The notes: generated by a model not told the origin, from the sequence alone. A stretch of 64,000 nucleotides of DNA from Pectobacterium cacticida (GCF_036885195.1 NZ_CP133656.1:3844001-3908000); one strand, 5' to 3'; counted from the first letter of the stretch, positions 44,404-53,773 are shown. Numbers and translations are program-made.

Positions 44404-44805
44404 ATGGCGTTTACCTCGCGTAATGATGACGACATCATGAGTGAAATGAATATCACACCGCTTGTAGACGTCATGCTAGTGCTGCTGGTGGTGTTTATTG
44501 TAACCGCGCCGATGTTGACTAATGCTATTCCAATTCAGCTCCCCAAGACGGCAGCAGTCGCTCCGGCCGATCGCGTCGATCCGCTGGTGATTAGTCTCGA
44601 TGGCGATCAACGCGTATTCATCAACAAAGAAAATCTGGCGCGCGAACAATTGGTGCCGCGCCTGCAACAGGCTAAAGCGGGTAATGCGGATCTGACCGTG
44701 CAGGTACAGGCGGATAAAGAGGCGAGTTATGGCGATGTTGCCGCATTGCTGGCCGATGTCGAGCAGGCGGGGATTACTCGCCTGTCCCTGCTGACGCAAA
44801 AGTAA
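44404..44805 (+). CDS. exbD: Biopolymer transport protein ExbD
   Basis: This 133-aa protein has a single N-terminal membrane helix carrying the essential Asp in MNITPLVDVMLVLLVVFIVT and a periplasmic domain ending TRLSLLTQK. It works with ExbB to couple the proton gradient to TonB. It starts 2 bp after exbB, in a tight operon. Confidence 0.92.
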   Translation: MAFTSRNDDDIMSEMNITPLVDVMLVLLVVFIVTAPMLTNAIPIQLPKTAAVAPADRVDPLVISLDGDQRVFINKENLAREQLVPRLQQAKAGNADLTVQVQADKEASYGDVAALLADVEQAGITRLSLLTQK

Positions 44806-44820
44806 CCTCGCCGGATACCG

Positions 44821-46422
44821 ATGATGATGCCAAAATCCCCACTGCGGATACACGCCGCCCCTGATGCTTCGCTGACTACCGCCGCGCTGTCGGCGGGATA
44901 TTCTGCCTTAGTTGTGTTTCTGGTTGTGCCACTGCTCGTGCTTGCAGGCTGGTGGCTTGCCAGCCGTCACGGCTGGATGTCTGAACAAATCCTGCCTTCG
45001 CCACTGACGGTCATCGATAGCGCACGGGCTTTTATCCCCGAAGAACTGGTCCATCAGTTGCCCATCAGCCTGCTGCGGCTGGCGATTGGTTTTAGCGGAG
45101 GAATCGCGCTCGGTCTGGTGCTCGGCTGCCTGTTCGGCCTGAATCGGCGGCTGAATGCGCTATTTATGCCGTTGTTCACCGTTATCGCGCAGATCCCGAC
45201 GTTGGCCTGGATCCCGCTTTTGATGCTGTCGCTGGGCATCGGCGAGGCACTGAAGCTGGTGGTGCTGGTGAAATCGGTGACCGTACCGATGACGCTCTAC
45301 ACCTGTGCCGGGATTCAACAAACGCCGCAAAAACTACACGAAATGGCGCGTAGCTTGCGTTTACCCCCGGTGGCCTTCCTACGCTACTTAATTCTGCCCG
45401 CTATGTTGCCGTATGTGATGACCGGCGCGCGGCTGGCATTTTCTACCGGATGGGTCACGTTGATTGCGGTCGAGTTGCTGGCATCCAGCGAAGGGTTGGG
45501 CTATCTGCTGGTACAGAGTCGCCAGCTGTTCATGTTGGATTTCGTGTTCGTCTGCATTCTGACCATTGGCATCCTGGGATTCGCCGGAGAGCGTGTGCTG
45601 CTGAAGCTGGAGCGTCGCTGGATTCACTGGCCAGCACCGGTGCTGGGGCGCGATAGCTTGGGCTATGCACTACCGAGCCTGTCGCTGACGCCCTGGCTAG
45701 TGCCACTGGTACTGATTGTGCTGTGGCAGGTGAGCAGCGTGCACGAGTGGGTGAACGCGGCGTTCCTTCCTGCGCCGAGCCACGTGATCGGCGCGCTGTG
45801 GACGGGGCTGATTCAGGGGAGCCTGTTGCTCGATCTCCATGCCAGCCTGCTACGGGCGCTACAGGGCTTTACGCTGGGGAGTGCGGTCGGGATGCTGGTT
45901 GGTGCCCTGCTTGGCGGCTGGCGACTCGTCGACAGGCTATTTAATCCGGCACTGTCCGCGTTGCGCTGCGTGGCGCTATTCGCCTGGCTACCGCTGATCA
46001 CCGCCTGGTTCGGCTTAGGCGAGAGCGCCAAAATCGTGTTTATCGCCGTGGCGGCATTCTTTCCCGTGATGCTGGCAACTCGTCAGGGGATTGCCCAGCT
46101 TCCCCCTGCGCTGTCGGAAGTGGCGCAGGTGCTGCGTCTGACGCCAGTTCAGACGCTCCGCACACTGATACTGCCCAGCGTATTGCCGCCGCTGTTTTCC
46201 GGACTGCGGCTGGCGTTGATGCATGCGTGGACAGGCGCGATTGGCGCTGAGTATTTCATGCCATCGGGAGAAGGACTGGGCGGCATGATGATTCGCGCAC
46301 AGCAGTTGCTTGAATCCGATCGCATCATGGCGGGCGTGGTGTTAATTGCTGTCGTCGCCGCGCTATTTTCCCGACTGATGACCTTATCCGAGCGGCGGTT
46401 GACCCGCTGGCGCTTTGCGTGA
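44821..46422 (+). CDS. Double-domain ABC permease (two fused SsuC/TauC-type units)
   Basis: This 533-aa membrane protein contains two complete binding-protein-dependent permease domains. Each has about six membrane segments and its own EAA loop: MARSLRLPPVAFLRYLILPA near residue 175 and VLRLTPVQTLRTLILPSVLP near residue 437. NitT/TauT-type permeases are normally about 250-280 aa and act as homodimers, so one polypeptide here probably makes the whole channel. Three in-frame ATGs (44821, 44824, 44830-region) make the exact start uncertain. The binding protein divergent from tonB and the following ATPase complete the importer. Confidence 0.9.
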   Translation: MMMPKSPLRIHAAPDASLTTAALSAGYSALVVFLVVPLLVLAGWWLASRHGWMSEQILPSPLTVIDSARAFIPEELVHQLPISLLRLAIGFSGGIALGLVLGCLFGLNRRLNALFMPLFTVIAQIPTLAWIPLLMLSLGIGEALKLVVLVKSVTVPMTLYTCAGIQQTPQKLHEMARSLRLPPVAFLRYLILPAMLPYVMTGARLAFSTGWVTLIAVELLASSEGLGYLLVQSRQLFMLDFVFVCILTIGILGFAGERVLLKLERRWIHWPAPVLGRDSLGYALPSLSLTPWLVPLVLIVLWQVSSVHEWVNAAFLPAPSHVIGALWTGLIQGSLLLDLHASLLRALQGFTLGSAVGMLVGALLGGWRLVDRLFNPALSALRCVALFAWLPLITAWFGLGESAKIVFIAVAAFFPVMLATRQGIAQLPPALSEVAQVLRLTPVQTLRTLILPSVLPPLFSGLRLALMHAWTGAIGAEYFMPSGEGLGGMMIRAQQLLESDRIMAGVVLIAVVAALFSRLMTLSERRLTRWRFA

Positions 46423-46442
46423 CCGTTAACAACGGAGAAACT

Positions 46443-47201
46443 ATGTCACTGCATTTTCAACATATTACTAAACACTTTATCGTCAACGACACGCCACTGA
46501 CCGTGTTGCAGGACATCGATCTGTCGCTGCATGCGGGTGAACTGGTTGCCATCATCGGTGCCAGTGGCTGTGGTAAATCGACGCTGTTGCGTTTGGCCGC
46601 CGGGATTGATACCACGGAACGTGGACGCATTCTGATTGGCGAGCGGCCTGTGCGCGGTATTCCCGACGATGTCAGCCTGGTGTTTCAGGAACCGCGCCTA
46701 TTTCCGTGGCTCACCGTGACGGGCAATATTCGCCTCGGTATGCTCAACCTCAATCTTTCTCCTGTTGAAGTAGCGCGCCGTATTACGCACTATCTCCAGA
46801 TGATGGGGCTGGAAGGCTTTGCCGACGCATGGCCGCATCAGTTGTCGGGCGGCATGGCGCAGCGGGTGGCGATTGCCCGTGGGCTGGTGTCGACGCCGCG
46901 TATTCTCTTGCTTGATGAACCTTTCGGCGCACTGGATGCGCTGACTAAGCAGCAGTTGCAGACGCGCTTGGCAGAGATACGCCAGCAAACGGATTTGGCG
47001 ATCCTACTGGTGACGCACGATGTGGAAGAAGCCGTTTTTCTGGCGGACAGGGTGGTAGTGATGTCGCCTCGCCCCGGTCGAATTAGCAGGATTTTGCCGA
47101 TAAAACTCACTTACCCTCGCGACCGAACCAGCACTGCATTGTTGGAACAACGACAAGTGGTCAGTCAGGCGCTACATCAGGCGGATACTGTCGCAGCCTG
47201 A
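46443..47201 (+). CDS. ABC transporter ATP-binding protein (SsuB/TauB type)
   Basis: This 252-aa ATPase has Walker A GASGCGKST, Q-loop VFQEPRLFPWLTV, signature LSGGMAQRVAIARGL, Walker B ILLLDEPFGALD and switch His in LVTHDVEEAVFLADRV. The signature LSGGMAQR is typical of the nitrate/sulfonate/taurine group. ATG 46443 has a GGAG site; an in-frame ATG at 46419 overlaps the permease end and is also possible. It ends the tonB-exbBD-permease-ATPase operon, which a strong terminator closes. Confidence 0.9.
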   Translation: MSLHFQHITKHFIVNDTPLTVLQDIDLSLHAGELVAIIGASGCGKSTLLRLAAGIDTTERGRILIGERPVRGIPDDVSLVFQEPRLFPWLTVTGNIRLGMLNLNLSPVEVARRITHYLQMMGLEGFADAWPHQLSGGMAQRVAIARGLVSTPRILLLDEPFGALDALTKQQLQTRLAEIRQQTDLAILLVTHDVEEAVFLADRVVVMSPRPGRISRILPIKLTYPRDRTSTALLEQRQVVSQALHQADTVAA

Positions 47202-47244
47202 TGCTGCTGCCTACCGCTTTCTCTCAATCTTAATCATCGATAGC

Positions 47245-47275
47245 AACCGCCATGAAAAGGCGGTTTTTCTTTTCT
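47245..47275 (+). terminator. Rho-independent terminator after the ABC operon
   Basis: AACCGCC-ATGAAAA-GGCGGTT forms a 7-bp stem followed by TTTCTTTTC. It lies 44 bp past the ATPase stop. The remaining 245 bp up to aguB hold no convincing gene. Confidence 0.85.
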
Positions 47276-47521
47276 GCTGGTCACGCGAGATCATGCATTT
47301 TCAGCATAGTGAAGTCTCGTCATTAACTGGCATAATGCGCATGCCATTCTCGCTCAACACGTTAACAGGATATTCCTATTGGGCAGGCGCTGGCGTGTTA
47401 GCCTACACTCGTGAAGATCGTCGTGGTTGGCACCGAGGCACCATTGTAGCCAAGAGAAGACGTCTTACCGATACGTGCCGGAAAATAGGCGGGTATTTGT
47501 CGTTATTACTGAGGTTTCCAC

Positions 47522-48406
47522 ATGAAAAAAGTGACCGTTGCCGCAACACAAATGGCGTGTTCCTGGGATCTGCCCAAGAATATCGCCAACGCCGAAAAAT
47601 TGGTGCGACAAGCACATGCACAAGGCGCGCAGATTATCCTGATCCAGGAACTGTTTGCTACGCCCTATTTCTGTATCGATCAAAGCCCGGAACACTATGC
47701 GCTGGCGCAGGAGCTGGAAACCAGCCCGCTGATTCAGCATTTTTCCGCGCTGGCGGCGGAACTGAATGTGGTGCTGCCGTTGAGCTTCTTTGAGCGTGCC
47801 AATAACGCCTATTACAACTCGCTGGTGATGATTGATGCGGACGGTGCCGTGCTGGACGTTTACCGCAAAACACATATTCCGAATGGTCCGGCGTATCAGG
47901 AGAAGCAATTCTTCATTCCGGGCGATACCGGCTTTAAAGTCTGGCAGACGCGCTACGCGAAGGTCGGCGTGGGTATTTGCTGGGATCAGTGGTTCCCGGA
48001 AACCGCACGCAGCCTGGCGTTGCAGGGTGCGGAGCTGATTTTCTATCCGACCGCGATTGGTTCCGAACCAGCTTACCCGGATATCGACAGCCAGCCGCAC
48101 TGGACTCGCGTTCAGCAAGGGCATGCTGCGGCGAATCTGGTGCCGGTGATCGCCTCCAACCGTATTGGGACAGAAGCCAGCAAATATATCGACGGTCTGG
48201 AAATGACGTTCTACGGCTCGTCCTTCATTGCCGACCAAACCGGTGCGTTGCTGGCACAGGCCAATAAGACGGATGAAGCGATTCTGGTGCATCAATTTGA
48301 TTTAGAAGCCATTGCTGCCCAGCGTGCGTCATGGGGCCTGTTCCGCGACCGTCGCCCGGACATGTACGGCGCCCTCGCCACTTCTGACGGTAAGACCTGG
48401 AGATAA
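47522..48406 (+). CDS. aguB: N-carbamoylputrescine amidase
   Basis: This 294-aa nitrilase-superfamily enzyme has the catalytic triad in context: Glu in LIQELFATPYF, Lys in VYRKTHIP and Cys in VGICWDQWFPE. It hydrolyses N-carbamoylputrescine to putrescine, CO2 and ammonia in the cytoplasm. It is followed after 3 bp by aguA, together forming the agmatine-to-putrescine route. A GAGG site precedes the ATG. Confidence 0.94.
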   Translation: MKKVTVAATQMACSWDLPKNIANAEKLVRQAHAQGAQIILIQELFATPYFCIDQSPEHYALAQELETSPLIQHFSALAAELNVVLPLSFFERANNAYYNSLVMIDADGAVLDVYRKTHIPNGPAYQEKQFFIPGDTGFKVWQTRYAKVGVGICWDQWFPETARSLALQGAELIFYPTAIGSEPAYPDIDSQPHWTRVQQGHAAANLVPVIASNRIGTEASKYIDGLEMTFYGSSFIADQTGALLAQANKTDEAILVHQFDLEAIAAQRASWGLFRDRRPDMYGALATSDGKTWR

Positions 48407-48409
48407 GTC

Positions 48410-49528
48410 ATGTCACAGCCAGCCACTCCTTCTCTTACCACGCCACGTCAGGATGGTTTTGCGATGCCTGCCGAGTGGGCGCCGCATGACGCCGTGTGGA
48501 TGCTCTGGCCCTATCGCACTGACAACTGGCGCGAACAGGGTATTCCGGCACAGAAAACCTTCGCGCGTGTCGCCGAAGCCATTGCTCGAAATACGCCGGT
48601 TATCATGGGCGTACCTGCGCGCTTTATGGCGCATGCGCAACAGATCATGCCGGTGAACGTCACGCTGGTGGAAATGGAAAGCGACGATGCCTGGATGCGC
48701 GATACCGGCCCAACCATCGTGCTAAATCAGGCGGGTGAACGTCGGGGTATCGACTGGCAGTTCAACGCCTGGGGCGGCAAACTTGGCGGCCTGTATGAAG
48801 ATTGGCGTCAGGATGAGAAAGTCGCGGCCCAGGTGCTGGACTATCATCAGGCTGCGCGTTACGCCGCGCCGCTGATTCTGGAAGGCGGTTCGATCCATGT
48901 CGATGGTGAAGGCACATTGCTGACTACGGCGGAATGTTTGCTCAATCCGAACCGTAACCCACACCTCAGTAAGGCAGACATCGAACGGCTGATGCGTGAT
49001 TACCTTGGCGTCTCGACGATTATCTGGCTGGAACAAGGCGTGTACAACGATGAAACCGACGGCCATATCGATAATATGTGCTGTTTCGTGCGTCCCGGCG
49101 AAGTGGCGCTGCACTGGACGGATGACGAAAACGATCCGCAGTATGCCCGCTCCGTTGCGGCCTATGAGGTGCTATCGGCCGCGCGGGATGCGCAAGGGCG
49201 TGAGCTGAAAATCTGGAAGTTGCCAGCCCCCGGCCCGCTTTATGCGACCAAAGAGGAAGCGCAGGGCGTGGACAGCGGCGATGCGGTTGAACGCCTTGCC
49301 GGTTCTCGTCTGGCGGGGTCTTATGTGAACTTTCTAATCAGCAATCAGCAAATCATTTTCCCGCTGCTAGATGAGAAAACGGATGACGCCGCACGCGATC
49401 TGCTGCAACAGATGTTCCCCAACTACCTGATTAGCGGCGTTCCCGCACGGGAAATCCTGCTGGGTGGTGGAAATATCCACTGCATCACGCAGCAAATCCC
49501 GGCGGTAAAGCCACTGTTACGCCGTTAA
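48410..49528 (+). CDS. aguA: Agmatine deiminase
   Basis: This 372-aa enzyme of the guanidino-group modifying superfamily has DDAWMRDTGPTIV, GGSIHVDGEGTLLTT, the catalytic His in ETDGHIDNMCCF and the nucleophile Cys in GGGNIHCITQQIP near residue 358. It converts agmatine into N-carbamoylputrescine and ammonia. It is co-transcribed with aguB. No dedicated regulator or agmatine/putrescine exchanger lies beside it. Confidence 0.95.
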   Translation: MSQPATPSLTTPRQDGFAMPAEWAPHDAVWMLWPYRTDNWREQGIPAQKTFARVAEAIARNTPVIMGVPARFMAHAQQIMPVNVTLVEMESDDAWMRDTGPTIVLNQAGERRGIDWQFNAWGGKLGGLYEDWRQDEKVAAQVLDYHQAARYAAPLILEGGSIHVDGEGTLLTTAECLLNPNRNPHLSKADIERLMRDYLGVSTIIWLEQGVYNDETDGHIDNMCCFVRPGEVALHWTDDENDPQYARSVAAYEVLSAARDAQGRELKIWKLPAPGPLYATKEEAQGVDSGDAVERLAGSRLAGSYVNFLISNQQIIFPLLDEKTDDAARDLLQQMFPNYLISGVPAREILLGGGNIHCITQQIPAVKPLLRR

Positions 49529-49575
49529 CCGGCGGCTGACAAGGCGCGTCGCGGGGAAGCAGACGCCATCTCCGG

Positions 49576-50589
49576 TTACACTACCGGCCTTCTGGCAACC
49601 GATTCACGGATAATCAGCCGCCCTTCACAAGGTTCCTGCGGCGTTACCGTCTCCCCAGCCAGAAGGCCCAACAGTTTTTCCAACGTCTCTTTGATCATCT
49701 CCGCGACAGGAACGTGCACGGTGGTCAAAGGCGGATTAAACCAGCGCGCCATCGGTAAATCGTCGAAGCCCAGCAACGAGACGTCATGGGGAATCGCCAT
49801 ACCCCGCTCGCGGAAAGCCGCCGCTGCGCCAATCGCCATATCATCATTACTGGCCACCAGCGCACTGAAAGACGCGTGGCGTTCGGCCAGCATCGCCACC
49901 GCGCGGTATCCGCTTTCGGCAGTCCAATCGCCCTGCGCCACGCGCACGGGATCGAAGGCGATACCATTAGCCTCCAGCGCCTGCCGATAGCCTGCCAATC
50001 GACTTTCACCGGTGGGGGAACCGTGAGCGCCACTGACAAAAGCGATCTCACGATGGCCTTGCTCGATCAGGTAGTTCATCGCGGTAAAACAGTGCCGCTG
50101 ATGATCGGTACAGACGCAGTTGCCTTCGTGACGCGCCAGGCTACGGTTCACCACCATGATGGGCTGCGAATGACGTTCGATGATGTTTTCCAGTTCATCG
50201 GTAGAGAGATAACGGGGATAGACGATAAGCGCATCGCAGCGCAGGTCGAGCAGGAAGCGGATGGCCTGCCGTTCTTCTTCCGCGCTATGCTTGCCGTCGG
50301 CAAGGATCAACTGGCGACCATGCTGTTCCGTCATGGTGGCGGTCTGGAACAATAGCTCGCTGAAGTAGGGGCCGCTGTACAGCGTATTGGTGATGACTAA
50401 GCCGATGCTCTGCGATTTGCGCGTGGCCAGGTTGCGTGCCAGTAGGTTGGGGTGATAATCAGTTTCCGCTATCGCCCTGAACACCCGCTCACGGGTGGCT
50501 TGGCTGACGTAGTTATTACCCGTCAGCACGCGGGACACGGTCGCTTTCGACACGCCCGCTTTTTTTGCCACATCCAACATGGTCGTCAT
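49576..50589 (-). CDS. ascG: LacI-family repressor of the beta-glucoside genes (AscG-like)
   Basis: This 337-aa LacI/GalR regulator has a helix-turn-helix TMLDVAKKAGVSKATVSRVL, hinge helix ATRERVFRAIAE and a sugar-binding core. It is close to E. coli AscG, including YFSELLFQTATM and DGKHSAEEERQAIRFLLDLR. It probably binds the two TGnAACCGGTTnCA operators upstream of ascF. In E. coli ascG is divergent from ascFB; here it lies downstream in the same orientation as ascB, so the arrangement differs. Confidence 0.85.
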   Translation of the reverse strand: MTTMLDVAKKAGVSKATVSRVLTGNNYVSQATRERVFRAIAETDYHPNLLARNLATRKSQSIGLVITNTLYSGPYFSELLFQTATMTEQHGRQLILADGKHSAEEERQAIRFLLDLRCDALIVYPRYLSTDELENIIERHSQPIMVVNRSLARHEGNCVCTDHQRHCFTAMNYLIEQGHREIAFVSGAHGSPTGESRLAGYRQALEANGIAFDPVRVAQGDWTAESGYRAVAMLAERHASFSALVASNDDMAIGAAAAFRERGMAIPHDVSLLGFDDLPMARWFNPPLTTVHVPVAEMIKETLEKLLGLLAGETVTPQEPCEGRLIIRESVARRPVV

Positions 50590-50776
50590 AGTTCGCTGTT
50601 CCTGATAGTCTCCGTTACCAAAGAATTCTATCTCATCAGCGCACCTTTGACAGCCTTGAGCCGTTACTCGCTACAGTCCCGTGACAAAAGCAGAGAGCCC
50701 TAGCGGGATGCCAACGCTGTCGGCTACCACGTTCGGCCAGTTTCTTCTTTCACTCAGCAATCCAGTTGAAATAGGC

Positions 50777-50800
50777 GCGCTCCGCCATCTGACGGAGCGC
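50777..50800 (-). terminator. Hairpin after ascB
   Basis: GCGCTCCG and CGGAGCGC form a perfect 8-bp stem with an 8-nt loop, 14 bp past the ascB stop. The following T content is low (GCCTATTTC), so termination may be partial. The rest of the 220-bp gap up to ascG holds nothing recognisable. Confidence 0.55.
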
Positions 50801-50813
50801 AAACGCGTAAAAC

Positions 50814-52256
50814 CTATAATGCTTCGCCGTTAGAGGCGATGACCCGCTGATACCAGTAGAAGGATTTCTTTGGCGAACGATTGAGCGTCCCCGTGCCGTC
50901 GTCGTGTTTATCTACGTAAATGAAGCCGTAGCGTTTCGCCATTTCCCCTGTGGTAAACGACACCAGATCGATACAGCCCCACGGGGTATAGCCCATTAAA
51001 TCTACGCCGTCGATGGTCACCGCTTTCTTCATTTCCTGGATATGGGCACGGAGATAATCAATGCGGTAATCATCCTGAATGTTGCCACTGGCGTCCGGCA
51101 CATCCCGTGCTCCCAGGCCATTCTCCACAATAAATAACGGCACTTCATAGCGTTCGTAGAGTGTTACCAGCGCATAGCGCAGCCCGATAGGGTCAATCTG
51201 CCAGCCCCAGTCGCTGGCTTGCAAATAAGGATTTTTCACCGAATGTTGCGAACTGCCATCCATGCTTTCCGCAGTGTTGGTGTGCGCCGTGTCCGCTTTC
51301 ACCACGTTGGTCATGTAGTAGCTGAACCCCAGGTAGTCGGCTTTACCTTCTTGCAATATCCGCTCGTCCTCCGGTTCCATATGGATATGATACCCCTTCG
51401 CTGCCCATTCCCGCCGGGCATAAGAAGGATAATGGCCGCGAATATGTACATCGGAGAAATAGAAACGGTCGTGCATGGATTCCGCCGCCAGCATGACATC
51501 GGCAGGATTGCAGGAATAAGGGTAGTAGGGCACAAAGGAACACATACAGCCTACTTTTAATGCAGGATTTATCTCGTGAGCCTTTTTCACCACCAGCGCG
51601 CTGGCGACGAATTGGTGATGCGCCGCCTGATACATCGCCTCTTCCGGTTTCTCCTTCTCCGGGAATTTCACGCCGGAATTCATCCAGCCGAAAATTTCGG
51701 CGTCAACGTTCTTCTGGTTATTGATTTCATTGAACGTCATCCAGTATTTCACTTTGTATTTATAGCGCTCAATGACCGTCAGCGAGAACTTGACGAAAAA
51801 GTCGATAGTCTTGCGGTTCATCCAACCGTCATATTCTTTCGCCAGATGATACGGCATTTCAAAATGGCTGAGGGTCAGCACCGGCTCGATGTTGTATTTC
51901 AGCAGTTCATCGATCAGATCGTCGTAGAATTTCAACCCCTCTTCATTCGGTTCGCTTTCATCCCCCAACGGGAAGATCCGCGTCCAGTTGATGCTGGTAC
52001 GGAAGCATTTGAAGCCCATTTCCGCGAACAGTTTGATGTCTTCTCGATAGCGACGATAAAAATCGATAGCGTCATGGTTCGGATAGGACACCCCATCGAT
52101 CACCCCGTCGGTGATGCGGCGCTGCACGCCGTGCGCCCCGGCGGTCAGCACGTCCGCCACACTCACCCCTTTTCCTCCCTGATTCCATCCCCCTTCCAAC
52201 TGATGAGCCGCAACTGCACCGCCCCAAAGGAAATTATCCGGAAACTGACCACTCAT
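50814..52256 (-). CDS. ascB: 6-phospho-beta-glucosidase (GH1)
   Basis: This 480-aa GH1 enzyme has FLWGGAVAAHQLEGGW at the N-terminus, the acid/base Glu in MTFNEIN and the nucleophile Glu in LFIVENGLGARD. The segment KSFYWYQRVIASNG at the C-terminus is typical of AscB/BglA. It cleaves the phosphorylated aryl-beta-glucosides (arbutin, salicin, cellobiose type) delivered by the PTS permease upstream. The gene lies 34 bp after ascF in the same operon. BglA/ArbB naming is possible; the family function is not in doubt. Confidence 0.9.
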   Translation of the reverse strand: MSGQFPDNFLWGGAVAAHQLEGGWNQGGKGVSVADVLTAGAHGVQRRITDGVIDGVSYPNHDAIDFYRRYREDIKLFAEMGFKCFRTSINWTRIFPLGDESEPNEEGLKFYDDLIDELLKYNIEPVLTLSHFEMPYHLAKEYDGWMNRKTIDFFVKFSLTVIERYKYKVKYWMTFNEINNQKNVDAEIFGWMNSGVKFPEKEKPEEAMYQAAHHQFVASALVVKKAHEINPALKVGCMCSFVPYYPYSCNPADVMLAAESMHDRFYFSDVHIRGHYPSYARREWAAKGYHIHMEPEDERILQEGKADYLGFSYYMTNVVKADTAHTNTAESMDGSSQHSVKNPYLQASDWGWQIDPIGLRYALVTLYERYEVPLFIVENGLGARDVPDASGNIQDDYRIDYLRAHIQEMKKAVTIDGVDLMGYTPWGCIDLVSFTTGEMAKRYGFIYVDKHDDGTGTLNRSPKKSFYWYQRVIASNGEAL

Positions 52257-52290
52257 ATTTTCTCCACCTGTATTTCAATAAATTAATTAA

Positions 52291-53676
52291 TCATAGCGCG
52301 TGGTTGTCAGGCTTGGGGTCGTCAAAACCTACCACCCATACCAGCGCAATCGTTACCACAATCGTTACACCGCACCCCACCAGCTCGCCAATAAACGACA
52401 TCGGCGCTTGCGGGCTGATGGCGTTCACCAGCGTGAACAAACCAGGTAGCGCGGCGAAGGCGTAATACAGCGAGCCAAAAAAACTCGCAACCACTGCACC
52501 GATCGCCCCGCCGATGCAGCCACACACGAACGGCTTTTTAAAACGCAGTGTCACACCATAAATCGCAGGCTCCGTGATACCGAAAATCGCCGTCGCACCT
52601 GCCGACAGCGCGGTCGCTTTCAGTTTCGTGTTACGGCTTTTCAAAAAACAGCCAAACACCGCGGCCATCTGCGCCACGACCGCCATCGTCTGGTAAGCCT
52701 GAAAGGAATCGAAGCCGTTGGTGGCGTAGTTAGCCATCACTACTGGCGTGATGCCCCAGTGGACGCCGAAGATCACCAGCACCTGCCATAGCCCGCCAAT
52801 CACAGCCGCCGCCAGCGCTGGCGCGGCATCGAACAACGCGTTATAGCTGCCAGCGACCGCCATCGCCACCGCGTTGGTCACTGGCCCGATGACGATCAGC
52901 GTCAACGGCACGATAATCAGGAAACAAATCAGAGGGGTAAACAACGCGCTAACGACCTGCGGCACCCAGTTCTCCACCCGCCGTTCCACCAGGGACAGCA
53001 CCCATACCAGAAACAGCGGCGGTAGTACCGTTGAGGTATATACGGTTTCCGCCAGCGGTAACCCTAAGAAGCGAATGCTTTCGCCCGCCGCGATTTTGCC
53101 GGCGAGCGCCGCCCACTCTGGGTTAATCAACGCACAGCAGCACAGTACTGCAATGTACGTGTTGCATTTGAAATGGCGAGCCGCGGTAATGGCGATAAAT
53201 ACGGGCAGGAAACTGAACGGCGTCCAGGACATAAAATTCAGCACGCTATAGGTGCCGGTTTCCTTGAACGCGGGTGCGAGCAGCGTGAGCACGATCAGCA
53301 GCCCTTGCAGAATACCGGCCGCCGCCAGAATATAGACAAATGGCGCGAACACCGCTGACATGGTAGCGATCACCGCGTCCAGCCAACGCGTTTTCTGCGT
53401 GTCATTCGACAAGTTGCCGCTATTGATCAGCGACGACATGGCGTTGAACACCTCCGATACATGCGTACCAATGACCACCTGGAACTGGCCGCTACTCTCC
53501 ACCACCGCAATAACACCCGGCATTTTCTGGATATTGGCCTTGGCCTCACTCGGCGTTTGGTTCAATACCAACCGCAACCGGGTGGCGCAGCGCGAAAAAT
53601 TGGTGATGTTCTGTTCTCCGCCCACTTCTCGCAGGATGTCTCCCGCCAGCTTCGTGTAATCTCTGATTTCGGCCAT
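52291..53676 (-). CDS. ascF: PTS beta-glucoside transporter subunit IIBC
   Basis: This 461-aa protein has an N-terminal EIIB domain with the phospho-Cys in NFSRCATRLRLV (Cys30) and a EIIC membrane domain of about ten segments with GITEPAIYGVTLRFKKPF carrying the substrate-linked Glu. It lacks an EIIA domain, as does E. coli AscF, so a separate IIA (such as Crr) is needed. It imports and phosphorylates aryl-beta-glucosides. First gene of the ascFB operon, with LacI-type operators directly upstream. Confidence 0.9.
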   Translation of the reverse strand: MAEIRDYTKLAGDILREVGGEQNITNFSRCATRLRLVLNQTPSEAKANIQKMPGVIAVVESSGQFQVVIGTHVSEVFNAMSSLINSGNLSNDTQKTRWLDAVIATMSAVFAPFVYILAAAGILQGLLIVLTLLAPAFKETGTYSVLNFMSWTPFSFLPVFIAITAARHFKCNTYIAVLCCCALINPEWAALAGKIAAGESIRFLGLPLAETVYTSTVLPPLFLVWVLSLVERRVENWVPQVVSALFTPLICFLIIVPLTLIVIGPVTNAVAMAVAGSYNALFDAAPALAAAVIGGLWQVLVIFGVHWGITPVVMANYATNGFDSFQAYQTMAVVAQMAAVFGCFLKSRNTKLKATALSAGATAIFGITEPAIYGVTLRFKKPFVCGCIGGAIGAVVASFFGSLYYAFAALPGLFTLVNAISPQAPMSFIGELVGCGVTIVVTIALVWVVGFDDPKPDNHAL

Positions 53677-53721
53677 CTTTCCACCTCTATCTACGCGTTA
53701 TTTTTATTGTCAGCGTCAATC

Positions 53722-53735
53722 TGTAACCGGTTGCA
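53722..53735. promoter_or_regulatory. AscG-type operator 1 upstream of ascF
   Basis: TGTAACCGGTTGCA, a near-palindrome matching the AscG/GalR-type TGAAACCGGTTTCA, lies 46 bp upstream of the ascF start. Confidence 0.75.
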
Positions 53736-53759
53736 GAATGCCGTCAGACAACTTTTATC

Positions 53760-53773
53760 TGCAACCGGTTTCA
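53760..53773. promoter_or_regulatory. AscG-type operator 2 upstream of ascF
   Basis: TGCAACCGGTTTCA matches the same consensus. Its centre is 38 bp from that of operator 1, a spacing that brackets a promoter and places both on nearly the same helix face region. Confidence 0.75.

Noticed and set aside
47293..47793. 166-aa open frame spanning the aguB upstream region
   Set aside because: Its second half runs out of frame through aguB and its composition is not protein-like.
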